Source: Legionellaceae bacterium
GTDB lineage: Bacteria > Pseudomonadota > Gammaproteobacteria > Legionellales > Legionellaceae
DNA length: 64,000 nucleotides
Direction of reading: 5' to 3'
NCBI GenBank assembly: GCA_029210265.1
Contig: JARGNP010000012.1
Span: 1-64,000 of the forward strand
A model generated the notes under the pieces. The model did no database searches, had not been told where the DNA came from, and saw only the letters and a list, made by a program, of their open reading frames with translations. A program made the position numbers and the translations under genes. Below, in pieces: positions 26,544 through 35,466 of the stretch (positions are counted from its first letter, which is position 1; each line of letters starts with the position of its first letter).

Positions 26544-27876
26544 GAGCAGGTTCTTCTACTAAGCGCCCACGTAATGAGTTGGGGAGAGACTCGGTGATGT
26601 GAACATCAACAAAGGCACCTTGCAGGCCTCGAGGACCATCAAAATTAATCACACGGTTGCACTCGGTGCGTCCTGCCCATTGCTCGGGATCTTTCTTAGA
26701 CGGCCCTGTAATAAGCACGCGTTGTATGCTTCCAACCATCGCCGCACTGTATCGGCTGGCTTGGAGCAATAAACGGTTTTGTAAAATTTTAAGACGTTGT
26801 TTTTTGACTTCCATCGGTGTGTCGTCAGGAAGGTTTGCCGCAGGTGTGCCGGGGCGTGCGCTGTAGATAAAGCTAAATGAGATATCAAAGCCCATTTCAT
26901 GAACCAGATTTAACGTATCTTCAAAATCTTGGTCGGTTTCGCCAGGAAAACCGACGATGATATCGGTTGATAGACGAATATCAGGGCGTACTTTACGAAG
27001 TTTTCGGATTTTAGATTTAAATTCAAGCGCGGTGTAGCCACGTTTCATCATGGATAAAATGCGATCTGATCCAGATTGAACCGGTAGATGCAGATGATTA
27101 GCGAGCTCAGGCACTTCGGCGTAAGCGTTAATTAAATTATCTGAAAATGCGATCGGGTGGGATGTGGTGAATCGGATTCGACCAATGCCTTCGATGGCTG
27201 AAATATAGTGAATCAGCAAGGCTAGGTCAGCAGTTTCACCGTCGTGCATCACACCTTGGTAGTCGTTGACGTTTTGGCCTAATAAATTAATCTCACGAAC
27301 ACCTTGTTCGGCGAGTTGATAGCACTCGGCAAGCACATCATCAAACGGTCGATTGATTTCTTCACCACGTGTATACGGTACGACGCAATAGCTACAGTAT
27401 TTACTGCAACCTTCCATAATAGAAACAAATGCAACAGGGCCTTCGGCGCGCGGTGCGGGTAAGTGATCAAATTTTTCAATTTCAGGAAAGCTGGTATCAA
27501 CGATAGGTTTTTTTGTTTTCCAATGCTCTTCAAGCATCTGAGGCAAGCGGTGTAAGGTTTGTGGGCCAAATACTAAGTCAACGAGCGGCTCACGCTTGAT
27601 AATATCCCCACCTTCTTGACTGGCGACGCAACCACCTACGCCAATGATTACGTGAGGATTTTTTTTCTTGTAATCACGCCATTGACCTAATTGAGAAAAT
27701 ACTTTTTCTTGGGCTTTTTCACGAATGGAGCATGTATTAAGTAAAATAACATCGGCTTCTTTGAGGTCATTCGTGAGTTCCAGGCCATGGGAGGCATGAA
27801 GCACGTCGATCATTTTAGATGAATCATATTCATTCATCTGGCAGCCGTTCGTTTTTACAAATAATTTTTTAGCCAT
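26536..27876 (-). CDS. miaB: tRNA-2-methylthio-N6-dimethylallyladenosine synthase
   Basis: A protein of about 446 residues, a radical-SAM methylthiotransferase. The N-terminal MTTase domain has [11 protein letters not shown], the radical-SAM cluster motif is [16 protein letters not shown] (about 148-163), and a C-terminal TRAM domain covers about 375-440. It modifies A37 of tRNAs reading U-starting codons. ATG 27876 gives the family-standard N-terminus; the longer frame from 27894 adds only six residues. First gene of miaB-rluD-lipase. Confidence 0.96.
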   Translation of the reverse strand: MAKKLFVKTNGCQMNEYDSSKMIDVLHASHGLELTNDLKEADVILLNTCSIREKAQEKVFSQLGQWRDYKKKNPHVIIGVGGCVASQEGGDIIKREPLVDLVFGPQTLHRLPQMLEEHWKTKKPIVDTSFPEIEKFDHLPAPRAEGPVAFVSIMEGCSKYCSYCVVPYTRGEEINRPFDDVLAECYQLAEQGVREINLLGQNVNDYQGVMHDGETADLALLIHYISAIEGIGRIRFTTSHPIAFSDNLINAYAEVPELANHLHLPVQSGSDRILSMMKRGYTALEFKSKIRKLRKVRPDIRLSTDIIVGFPGETDQDFEDTLNLVHEMGFDISFSFIYSARPGTPAANLPDDTPMEVKKQRLKILQNRLLLQASRYSAAMVGSIQRVLITGPSKKDPEQWAGRTECNRVINFDGPRGLQGAFVDVHITESLPNSLRGRLVEEPAHA

Positions 27877-28014
27877 GGTAGAACATCCCGTCAACGTTAG
27901 ATTTATAATTTAGATTTATAATATTAAATTAAAGCGGCACAAGGGGGCGCAATCCTATCAGCTTAATGTCTGCTTGTCTATTATGTGAGCGAGTTCGAAA
28001 GATATTTGATGTGA

Positions 28015-28151
28015 TATAATTGAAACACCGCTTTAAACATGGTATAAATACGCCGATTTTAACGATACACACGTCTCGTCACGTAAAGCGGGGTCCCTTT
28101 GAACAGGGTGCTTTATGGGAGGCGTGGAAGCCTAACCCTGGAGATAATCTA
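28015..28151 (+). promoter_or_regulatory. rpsB promoter and structured leader
   Basis: A perfect -10 TATAAT at 28015-28020 is preceded by TGA, an extended -10; the -35 is weak. The transcript leader of about 125 nt contains hairpins, including CCCT-TTGAAC-AGGG and a nested GGG/GGC...GCC/CCC stem just before the ribosome site. In gammaproteobacteria S2 represses its own rpsB-tsf mRNA through a leader, so a similar role is possible here. Confidence 0.5.
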
Positions 28152-28988
28152 ATGGCTGTAAACATGCGAGAACTGCTTCAAGCAGGTGCCCATTTTGGAC
28201 ACAGAACCCGTTTTTGGAACCCAAAAATGGCTGAATATATTTTCGGTTCACGAAATAAAATTCACATTATTGATCTTGAAAAAACCGTACCTATGTTGCA
28301 AGACGCTGTAAACCACGTTGGTTACTTAGCGTCAAACAAGGCTAAAATTTTGTTTGTTGGCACGAAGCGTGCAGCACAAGATTCAATTAAAGAACAAGCC
28401 CAGCGTTGTGGCATGCCTTATGTTGACCATCGTTGGTTAGGCGGCATGTTAACAAACTATAAAACAGTTCGTCAGTCTATTTTTCGTTTGAAAGAATTGA
28501 AAAAAATGCAAGCTGAAGGCAAGTTTGAAGGCATGATTAAAAAAGAAGCTTTAATGTTAACGCGTGAGCTTGAGAAATTAGATCGCAGTCTTGGTGGTAT
28601 CGAAGACATGGGCGGCTTACCTGACGCACTGTTTGTTGTTGATGTTGGTTTTGAGCACATTGCTGTTGAAGAAGCGCGTCGTTTGAAAATTCCTGTTATT
28701 GCTGTGGTTGATACCAACCATGATCCAGATAACATTGATTATGTTATTCCAGCAAACGATGATTCAATGCGTGCTGTCGACATTTATGTTCGTACGATTG
28801 CTGATGCTATCTTGGATGCTAAAGGCAGTGATACCACAGGTGGTGTTTCAGCTGATTCTGAGTTCGTTGAAGTTGCTGCTGAGCAAGCTGAACCTAAAAA
28901 AGCTGCTGCTAAGAAAGCCGCGCCTAAAAAAGAAGAAGCTAAAAAAGAAGAAGCAAAATCTGCTCCTAAAAAAACTGCTTCTGAGTAA
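28152..28988 (+). CDS. rpsB: 30S ribosomal protein S2
   Basis: A 278-residue S2 starting [17 protein letters not shown] with RFWNPKM; the conserved core ends near residue 230. The last about 35 residues are a Lys/Ala/Glu-rich tail absent from the 241-residue E. coli protein. ATG 28152 follows a GGAG site; the open frame from 28020 is leader sequence. First gene of rpsB-tsf-pyrH-frr. Confidence 0.97.
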   Translation: MAVNMRELLQAGAHFGHRTRFWNPKMAEYIFGSRNKIHIIDLEKTVPMLQDAVNHVGYLASNKAKILFVGTKRAAQDSIKEQAQRCGMPYVDHRWLGGMLTNYKTVRQSIFRLKELKKMQAEGKFEGMIKKEALMLTRELEKLDRSLGGIEDMGGLPDALFVVDVGFEHIAVEEARRLKIPVIAVVDTNHDPDNIDYVIPANDDSMRAVDIYVRTIADAILDAKGSDTTGGVSADSEFVEVAAEQAEPKKAAAKKAAPKKEEAKKEEAKSAPKKTASE

Positions 28989-29007
28989 GTTATTTAAAAT
29001 ACATGAG

Positions 29008-29033
29008 GGGCGGAATTTTACCGCCCTTTTTAT
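29008..29033 (+). terminator. intrinsic terminator/attenuator between rpsB and tsf
   Basis: Stem GGGCGG (29008-29013) / CCGCCC (29021-29026), a 7-nt loop, then TTTTTATT. Its place between rpsB and tsf suggests partial termination that lowers tsf relative to rpsB. Confidence 0.8.
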
Positions 29034-29094
29034 TGTCTCTTGATTGCATAATAAATATGATGCATATGAGAGATAATATCTTCGGAGAATGATC

Positions 29095-29976
29095 ATGAAT
29101 ATTACTGCTGCAATGGTAAAAGAACTACGTCAAAGAACAGATGCACCCATGATGGAATGCAAAAAGTTTTTAGTTGCGACGGAAGGTGATATAGAGCTCG
29201 CAATTCTTGAAATGAGAAAGTCTGGTCAAGCTAAAGCTGACAAAAAAGCAGATCGCGTAGCTGCTGAAGGTGTTGTTGTATTTTGTATGTCTGACGATGG
29301 AAAACGTGCGGTGCTTGTTGAAGTGAACAGCGAAACAGATTTTGTTGCACGTGATTCAAACTTTACAGAATTTGCCAACAGCGTGGCTCAAACAGCGCTT
29401 GCTTCAGGTCTTACGGATATCGCAGCCTTAAGTCAAGAAAAGCTGGTTGGTGGTGACTTAACTATTGAAGAAACACGACAAACACTGGTTTCTAAATTGG
29501 GTGAAAATATTCAATTGCGGCGTGTTGAGCTTGTTGAATCTGATGAAGCGATTGGCGGTTATTTGCATGGCACGCGTATTGGAGTATTGGTGAACATGAA
29601 GCAAGGTTCACAAGCGTTAGCAAAAGACTTGGCTATGCAAGTTGCAGCAGCCCGTCCATTAGTTGTTCGTCCGGAGCAAGTTCCAGCTGAAGAAATCGCA
29701 CGTGAGCGTGATATCTTTATGGCTCAAGCACGCGAGAGCGGAAAACCCGAAGCGATTATTGAGAAAATGGTGGAAGGACGCATCCAAAAATTCTTAGCCG
29801 AGAAAAGCTTATTAGGCCAAGATTTTGTAAAAAACCCAAGCCAAAAAATCAGCCAACTTTTGAAAGAGAAAAATGCTGAAGTGCTTTCATTCGCATGCTT
29901 TGAAGTGGGTGAAGGGATTGAAAAGAAAGTTGATAATTTTGTAGAAGAAGTTATGGCACAGGCACGCGAATCATGA
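29095..29976 (+). CDS. tsf: elongation factor Ts
   Basis: A 293-residue nucleotide exchange factor for EF-Tu. The conserved start is [24 protein letters not shown], and the TDFVARD motif is near residue 80. ATG 29095 is preferred over 29089 because GGAGA then has a proper 7-nt spacing. Its stop overlaps the pyrH start by 4 nt. Confidence 0.97.
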   Translation: MNITAAMVKELRQRTDAPMMECKKFLVATEGDIELAILEMRKSGQAKADKKADRVAAEGVVVFCMSDDGKRAVLVEVNSETDFVARDSNFTEFANSVAQTALASGLTDIAALSQEKLVGGDLTIEETRQTLVSKLGENIQLRRVELVESDEAIGGYLHGTRIGVLVNMKQGSQALAKDLAMQVAAARPLVVRPEQVPAEEIARERDIFMAQARESGKPEAIIEKMVEGRIQKFLAEKSLLGQDFVKNPSQKISQLLKEKNAEVLSFACFEVGEGIEKKVDNFVEEVMAQARES

Positions 29977-30716
29977 GCTGGCTCCCAAAACCAAACTTAA
30001 AATACAAACGGGTTCTTCTTAAATACAGTGGCGAAGCCCTGATGGGAAGTGGCTCGTTTGGGATTGATCCTAAAGTACTCGATCGTCTTGCAGTTGAGCT
30101 ACGTGAGCTCATCGATATGGGGGTTGAAGTCGGGATTGTAATTGGTGGCGGGAATCTTTTTCGTGGCAAAGTGCTTTCTGAGGCAGGTCTTGGCCGTGTG
30201 ACCGGTGATCACATGGGCATGCTTGCCACCGTGATGAATGCACTTGCGTTACGTGATGCACTTGAGCGCGCAAACTTAGGCGCTCGCGTGATGTCATCGA
30301 TTCCGATGTCGGGTGTGGTTGATCCGTATCATAATCGCAAAGCTAAAAAGCATTTAAGCGATAAACAAATTGTTATTTTTGCTGCAGGTACAGGTAATCC
30401 GTTTTTTACAACGGACTCGGCGGCCTGTTTGCGTGGTATTGAGATGGACGCGGATGTTGTTTTAAAAGCAACAAAAGTTGACGGTATTTACTCAGACGAT
30501 CCGGTTAAAAATCCCAATGCTACACGTTATGACTTTTTGACTTATCATGATGTTCTGACCCAAGGTTTAGAAGTAATGGACTTAACAGCCATATGCTTGT
30601 GTCAGGATCATAAAATGCCTTTGCAAGTGTTTGATATGACAGCACCGGGCGTTTTGAAACGCATTATTCAAGGTGAACAAATTGGCACCGTTGTAGGAGA
30701 AAAGCATGAGCAATGA
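29973..30716 (+). CDS. pyrH: UMP kinase
   Basis: A 247-residue bacterial UMP kinase of the amino-acid-kinase fold, making UDP from UMP. Motifs are [13 protein letters not shown] near the N-terminus, [10 protein letters not shown], and [13 protein letters not shown]. It is translationally coupled to tsf (4-nt overlap) and overlaps frr by 11 nt. Confidence 0.97.
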   Translation: MSWLPKPNLKYKRVLLKYSGEALMGSGSFGIDPKVLDRLAVELRELIDMGVEVGIVIGGGNLFRGKVLSEAGLGRVTGDHMGMLATVMNALALRDALERANLGARVMSSIPMSGVVDPYHNRKAKKHLSDKQIVIFAAGTGNPFFTTDSAACLRGIEMDADVVLKATKVDGIYSDDPVKNPNATRYDFLTYHDVLTQGLEVMDLTAICLCQDHKMPLQVFDMTAPGVLKRIIQGEQIGTVVGEKHEQ

Positions 30717-31263
30717 TATTAAGCAAGACGCTGAAGCGCGAATGCAAAAAGCGGTTGAATCTCTTCGTCATGAAATGTCAAAAATAAGAACGGGTCGAGC
30801 AACACCGTCTATTCTTGATCATGTACGTGTGGATTATTACGGAAGCATGACACCGCTCAATCAAGTTGCAAGTATCTCTGTAGCTGATGCACGTATGCTT
30901 TCTGTTGTACCGTTCGAAAAAACCATGATGCCCGTGATTGAAAAAGCAATCATGACGTCTGATTTGGGTCTTAATCCGGCAGCATCAGGTAACTCGATTC
31001 GTGTTCCTATGCCACCTTTGAGCGAAGAGCGTCGTAAAGACTTGATTCGAGTAGTGCGTGCAGAAGCTGAGCAAGGTCGTATTTCTATTCGTAACATTCG
31101 TCGTGATAGTAATCAGCAACTTAAAGAGTATGTTAAAGAAAAACTGATTTCAGAAGACGAAGAACGTCGTGCTGGTGATGCCATTCAAAAACTGACAGAC
31201 AAGCACGTTGCTGAAATGGATGCTTTATTGGTTGTCAAAGAAAAAGATTTACTTGAGATTTAA
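30706..31263 (+). CDS. frr: ribosome recycling factor
   Basis: A 185-residue RRF. The conserved stretches are [15 protein letters not shown] and the [20 protein letters not shown] loop, with a helical C-terminus ending KEKDLLEI. With EF-G it splits post-termination ribosomes. Its usual followers (uppS, cdsA, dxr) are not next to it; the region after it is intergenic repeat. Confidence 0.97.
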   Translation: MSNDIKQDAEARMQKAVESLRHEMSKIRTGRATPSILDHVRVDYYGSMTPLNQVASISVADARMLSVVPFEKTMMPVIEKAIMTSDLGLNPAASGNSIRVPMPPLSEERRKDLIRVVRAEAEQGRISIRNIRRDSNQQLKEYVKEKLISEDEERRAGDAIQKLTDKHVAEMDALLVVKEKDLLEI

Positions 31264-31314
31264 AAATCTTAACAAAACTCGTTATTACACCTACGTCTAG
31301 TACGTATGCTAACG

Positions 31315-31335
31315 TCCCGCGGCTTGTCCGCGGGA
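31315..31335. repeat. REP-like GC-rich palindrome
   Basis: A perfect 8-bp stem TCCCGCGG/CCGCGGGA (31315-31322 and 31328-31335) with loop CTTGT, followed by TCCAGTCTTT. This resembles the dispersed palindromes of Legionellales and Rickettsiales intergenic regions. It could also end the frr transcript, though no U-run follows. Confidence 0.65.
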
Positions 31336-31412
31336 TCCAGTCTTTATCAAAATAGAATAAGTTCTGCGTACAACATGCGGGATGTAGGTTCCTCGAAGTA
31401 TTCGCTCTTACG

Positions 31413-31444
31413 TAATTTACTAATTTACTAATTTACTAATTTAT
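31413..31444. repeat. 8-bp tandem repeat, four copies
   Basis: Four copies of TAATTTAC (the last ends T) lie in tandem in the gap between frr and the 31555 gene. The array is AT-rich and likely to slip. Confidence 0.8.
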
Positions 31445-31554
31445 TATATGTTGATTATTCATGTGTAAAACATCTTCGCTGTATGCGGTTGGTTGATTTT
31501 TTGGCTGATGTATTGGTGAACAATTAAACTTGATATTTAGACAGGGAGAGGTAG

Positions 31555-32283
31555 ATGAAGGTTTATAGTTATCTGGGGTTGCTTTTGATATCAGCGGGTG
31601 CTTGTGCTGCAGGTAATCAAAATCCAGCGTCTATTGCTTATGTTAATACAGCTATTCAGTCTGCTGCATACACAGCGGGCCCCGGTATTGTCATTAATAA
31701 TACGGTGCGTACAATTTCTCAAACACCAAATTACTCAATTGGTGATGTGGTGCAAGGTGCGGTTGTGTTCTGGTTGGATGACACAAATCAACATGGTTTA
31801 GCTGTTTCGCTAGAGGACCAAAGTACAGGAGCAGCCATTTGCACTTCAGATACTGTAGCCCCTACGTATACTTGTCCGATCCCATTCGTCAGAAGTAAAG
31901 GTTTAGGTGGTGGTGCAATGAATACTGCTGCATTATTAGGTGCGCAAATAGCCGCATTTGCAACTCAGTCTCCTTACACTCTTCCTCAGTTTGCTGCTTC
32001 TCTAGCGAATGAATATGATGGGGCTCTGGGTGGAAATTTGTTTTCAGGAGGCTTTTATTTACCAACATTTGATGAGGCTACTATCCTATATAGGAGTTTG
32101 GCTACTGTGAATCCTGCATTGGCAAGTGCAGGCGGCAAAGAAATAAGTGGTAATGACTATTGGACTTCTTTCTCCGATCTGAATATCAGGGGGAACGTGT
32201 ATAAAATAGATATGTCCAATGGCGATCTAGGGTCTGTTGCTCAAAATGAGACCCACTATGTTCGTGCTATTCGTCAGTTTTAA
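31555..32283 (+). CDS. exported protein with Lcl/DUF1566-like C-terminus
   Basis: A 242-residue protein with a signal peptide (LGLLLISAGACAA, cleavage about 20). The C-terminal half has the DUF1566/Lcl pattern: FYLPTFDEATILYRS, then DYWTSF, then a short strand with a DMSNGDLG turn, and the end HYVRAIRQF. Such domains occur in surface adhesins such as Legionella Lcl, but no collagen-like repeats are present. AGGGAGAGG before ATG is a strong ribosome site. It stands alone between repeat-rich gaps. Confidence 0.75.
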   Translation: MKVYSYLGLLLISAGACAAGNQNPASIAYVNTAIQSAAYTAGPGIVINNTVRTISQTPNYSIGDVVQGAVVFWLDDTNQHGLAVSLEDQSTGAAICTSDTVAPTYTCPIPFVRSKGLGGGAMNTAALLGAQIAAFATQSPYTLPQFAASLANEYDGALGGNLFSGGFYLPTFDEATILYRSLATVNPALASAGGKEISGNDYWTSFSDLNIRGNVYKIDMSNGDLGSVAQNETHYVRAIRQF

Positions 32284-32379
32284 AATATCATCGATCTTGG
32301 TGGGTGCTTGAGGTTTACTTGCCCTAAACCCTCATCTGCTTTGTAGGAGGGGCGTGTTCTAACGTCTAAACCCTCATCC

Positions 32380-32418
32380 GCCCTGTCGGGCACCTTCTCC
32401 CGCTCACACGGGAGAAGG
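32380..32418. repeat. REP-like double hairpin
   Basis: Two adjacent hairpins: GCCC-TGTC-GGGC (32380-32391) and a perfect 10-bp stem (32393-32402 / 32409-32418) with a 6-nt loop. Its flanks (CCCTCATCCG...) match a widely dispersed proteobacterial intergenic repeat. A partial related copy (AAACCCTCATCTGC) begins near 32327. Confidence 0.65.
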
Positions 32419-32507
32419 AACTTCAACACAGCGTCCGTGTAAAAATATGGCACTTAACCATCCTCTGTATTAATTCAGAATAGCATTAGAGTTGTTGTTT
32501 GAATATC

Positions 32508-32768
32508 CTTTCGCTGCACGCCAGGGAAGGCTGAAAGCCGAGGCGTGTAGTCCGAGATAGCCCGAGATTTTTTTAATCAGCCCGGAGGGATGTTAAAAAA
32601 ATCTTTAGAGGGCGTAGAGTCATTGTGGAAGACATTTTTCCTGTCGCGTAGCGAAAAAATGTCGGACGCAGGACAGTCGAGGCCAAAATACTGCTCACGT
32701 TAGCGAGTTGATTTCGGGGACTTGGAAGTCCCGGAATCTTTCACGAGGTAGTGAGTCTCTTGGTACCT
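32508..32768. other. structured non-coding element of unknown type
   Basis: This part of the 543-nt gap between the 31555 gene and ylqF has no supported gene and is richer in GC and inverted repeats than its surroundings. It contains a perfect 11-bp stem (32566-32576 with 32593-32603), a CATTTTT/AAAAATG stem near 32631-32659, and a perfect 7-bp hairpin GGGACTT/AAGTCCC (32717-32732). It may be a dispersed MITE-like repeat or a structured RNA; orientation is unknown. Confidence 0.5.
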
Positions 32769-32826
32769 AGGATAAATCTTGCTAAAATATATATCTTAAA
32801 ATTTGTTATCTAATTTAGGCGTTATC

Positions 32827-33759
32827 ATGGCAATTAACTGGTTTCCTGGCCATATGCACAAAGCACAAAAAGAAATTAAAGAAATCTTACCGAAAATTGA
32901 TGTGGTCATAGAAGTGTGCGATGCGCGCTTGCCGTTTAGTAGCGAAAACCCTATGATCACGAGGATTAGAGGTGATAAACCGCTGATTAAAATTCTGAAT
33001 AAATGCGACTTAGCCGATCCCGACAAAACAAAAATTTGGTTAGACTATTTCGAATCACAACATCATGTGAAAGCCATCGCTTTAACCACTGAAAATAATG
33101 CGCAAGCAAATATAATCCCAGAATTAATAAAAAAATTAGCTCCCAATAAAGCAGAAAAAGGCATGCAAATTAATGCCGTGATTATGGGAATACCTAACGT
33201 AGGAAAATCAACATTAATTAATACGCTTGTTGGAAAAGCTAAAGCAAAAGTAGGGAATGAACCTGCGGTAACCAAAGGGCAGCAGAGCATTCGGTTAGAA
33301 GATGAGTTATATCTTTTAGATACGCCAGGTATGTTGTGGCCCAAAATAGCCAATCAAAACAGTGGCTATCGCCTAGCTGTTTCGGGGGCAGTGAAAGATA
33401 CAGCGTTTGAGTACGATGATATTGCCTACTTTGCCGCAGAGTATTTACTGGAAGCCTATCCTGAACGTTTGATGGAGCGTTATCAATTAGAAGAAAAGCC
33501 TATCGATGAAGATGCTCTAATGACAGCGATTGGTCGTAAACGTGGTTGTGTTCGTGGCGGTGGTCATGTTGATATGCATCAAGCTTCGGTTATTTTTATT
33601 AATGAAATACGAAGTAAAACATTAGGTGGTATTACGTTTGAAATGCCAGAAGATATAGCACAAGAAAATGCACATTTTGCTGAGGTAGAAGCAAAAGCAG
33701 CGGCTGCTCGTGAAGCTAAAAAGCTAGCACGAGGCAGAGGGCGAAAAAATAAAAGATAG
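32827..33759 (+). CDS. ylqF: ribosome biogenesis GTPase YlqF/RbgA-like
   Basis: A 310-residue circularly permuted GTPase involved in large-subunit maturation. The order is G4 (NKCDLAD, about 58), then G1 (GIPNVGKST, about 121), then G3 (LDTPGMLWPK), with a C-terminal RNA-binding domain and a basic tail. It starts MAINWFPGHMHKA, the family norm, so ATG 32827 is used. Confidence 0.93.
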   Translation: MAINWFPGHMHKAQKEIKEILPKIDVVIEVCDARLPFSSENPMITRIRGDKPLIKILNKCDLADPDKTKIWLDYFESQHHVKAIALTTENNAQANIIPELIKKLAPNKAEKGMQINAVIMGIPNVGKSTLINTLVGKAKAKVGNEPAVTKGQQSIRLEDELYLLDTPGMLWPKIANQNSGYRLAVSGAVKDTAFEYDDIAYFAAEYLLEAYPERLMERYQLEEKPIDEDALMTAIGRKRGCVRGGGHVDMHQASVIFINEIRSKTLGGITFEMPEDIAQENAHFAEVEAKAAAAREAKKLARGRGRKNKR

Positions 33760-33789
33760 TGGTCATCGTGTTCGAGTGTGTTTTCATGA

Positions 33790-35244
33790 TTAAAGATTGA
33801 CAGATGCTCGACTTAATTTTTCAAGAAGCAGTGTATCAATCTCATCGACTAATTTTGGCCTATTTTCAAAAAATCCATAACTGTACGTCGTAAATTTTTC
33901 TTTGATGTGGCAGCTAAACAAATATCTAAATGCGCCAATTATTTCAATGAGGTACTGTGGACTCGGATTCTCTTCAATTGCTCGATTCAAATAATAATTG
34001 AATTCTTCGTAAAATGGTCTTTTCATACGAAGTTGTACTGCACGAGGCTTCTTATGTGTTAGCCCCTCGTGGTGCCATTTTGCCTGGACTTCCATGCATC
34101 CCCAGTCATTATCACACTCTATTTCAGCATTGTATTGTTCGGTATCGATATCATGATTAGATAATTGTTGGGTGATATCTTGCTGCATCCAACATTGAGA
34201 AGGAATGTGATCATGATCTAACTCATCGCCGGATGCTTCATGTTTTTTTAATTCTAGGTAACTTCCAACATCCCATTGATGTACAGGGTGCTCTACAGAT
34301 GATGGGAAGCTTAGTTTGCCGGTTGATTTCCAAACTCTTAACGTTCGTGCTGGCCTGAATATTTGAAAATCACCAGGTAGTGTTCTTCGGTATTCTGAAT
34401 TGATGGATGCATTATTCAGTGCTTGGGCGATGTATGTGTGTATAAAGCTGGTCTCTTTTTTATCTTGTTGCGTTTCAAATTTATCTGCTATATTGTTTAC
34501 ACAATCTAATAATAGGCTACCAGAATATGAGTACCACGCATGAGTAAGTCTATTATTATTATCGATCAAGCCTCGCTTTTTTAGTTCTTCCCAAATTTTA
34601 GTCACCACACTTTTACGCTGCAAGCTTTTTTTTGGTATTTTTTTTGTGACATCCTCTGAAAGCTCAGAGCACTCATCAAAGAACCTTGTTTTGGTTATTT
34701 CAGCACTGCTCGTGCGTTTGCCTGCATCTTTAAATCGTCTAAAGTTACTCCAGTTCATGGTTATGATTATTGCCTTATTTTTGATAAAAAAATCACTGGA
34801 ATTTTTACCTTTTGCACCAGCATTATCATATAAAACATCATCGCCCTGGACTATTTTCCAATAGACTTTGCCTTTGACAATGGTTAACTCAACACTGGGT
34901 TCAAGTGTTAAAGGCCAGTCAAAATGGTTTGCAAAATACTCAATAAATTTGTCGCTGAATTGTTCGGTATCCGTCGTATCAAGAGATAATGCTTCCATAA
35001 ATTCACGACATCCAAATTCTTTTAGGTGTTCTTGAATTATTTCGAGTTGTAGCTGGGCATATTTTTCTCGATTTTGAGATGCCTCATAAGCCATAAGATA
35101 TTCTTTGAGGGGACTGGTACTGCCAATCATGGGAAGACTTACCCCTTGTTTGATTAATTCTAACAAAGGCTCATACATAGATTTTGCCGAAGTTTTACGA
35201 ATTTTTTTTAATACAGATTTTTTTTGTTTTAGAGTGAGAGGCAT
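33790..35244 (-). CDS. unknown protein with HNH-like DHDHIPS motif
   Basis: A protein of about 484 residues, no family recognised as a whole. A Lys-rich N-terminus precedes a mixed central region. Near residues 340-420 is GDELDHDHIPS, then Cys, and about 55 residues on GCMEVQAKWHHEGLTH; this recalls HNH/ββα-metal nucleases with a DHIPS core found in toxin and effector domains. The fold is inferred. ATG 35244 is used: the longer-frame start at 35304 lies in the promoter/operator region. The open frame is AT-rich and sits beside tRNA-Arg, compatible with acquisition. Confidence 0.6.
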   Translation of the reverse strand: MPLTLKQKKSVLKKIRKTSAKSMYEPLLELIKQGVSLPMIGSTSPLKEYLMAYEASQNREKYAQLQLEIIQEHLKEFGCREFMEALSLDTTDTEQFSDKFIEYFANHFDWPLTLEPSVELTIVKGKVYWKIVQGDDVLYDNAGAKGKNSSDFFIKNKAIIITMNWSNFRRFKDAGKRTSSAEITKTRFFDECSELSEDVTKKIPKKSLQRKSVVTKIWEELKKRGLIDNNNRLTHAWYSYSGSLLLDCVNNIADKFETQQDKKETSFIHTYIAQALNNASINSEYRRTLPGDFQIFRPARTLRVWKSTGKLSFPSSVEHPVHQWDVGSYLELKKHEASGDELDHDHIPSQCWMQQDITQQLSNHDIDTEQYNAEIECDNDWGCMEVQAKWHHEGLTHKKPRAVQLRMKRPFYEEFNYYLNRAIEENPSPQYLIEIIGAFRYLFSCHIKEKFTTYSYGFFENRPKLVDEIDTLLLEKLSRASVNL

Positions 35245-35279
35245 TTTAAAATACTTTAGATAGAACAAGGGGGAAAGAG

Positions 35280-35312
35280 ATTGTACACTATTTGTGGTTA
35301 ACATGTAACCAC
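35280..35312 (-). promoter_or_regulatory. promoter with palindromic operator
   Basis: A perfect inverted repeat GTGGTTA-ACATG-TAACCAC (35294-35312) overlaps a partial -35 (GTTACA on the minus strand), about 18 nt from -10 TACAAT (35280-35285). A dimeric repressor bound here would block the 33790 gene. Confidence 0.55.
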
Positions 35313-35351
35313 TATGGGTGTTGTTAAGTTGATCTAGTCAATTAAATAGGA

Positions 35352-35428
35352 TGGTGTCCCAGGCAGGATTCGAACCTGCGACCTACCCCTTAGGAGGGGG
35401 CCGCGCTATCCAGCTGCGCCACTGAGAC
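35352..35428 (-). tRNA. tRNA-Arg (anticodon CCT)
   Basis: A 77-nt cloverleaf on the minus strand. The acceptor GTCTCAG pairs with CTGGGAC, the D stem is GCGC/GCGC, the anticodon stem is GCCCC/GGGGT with loop CTCCTAA (anticodon CCT, reading AGG), and the T arm is GCAGG/CCTGC around TTCGAAT. The 3' CCA is encoded. Confidence 0.97.
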
Positions 35429-35466
35429 ATATTGTATGATTGAACTCATAAAGTTTACTGAGTTCT

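Noticed and set aside
26191-26562. 123-residue frame antisense to rluD
   Set aside because: rluD has a strong family match in the same DNA; the frame has no independent support.
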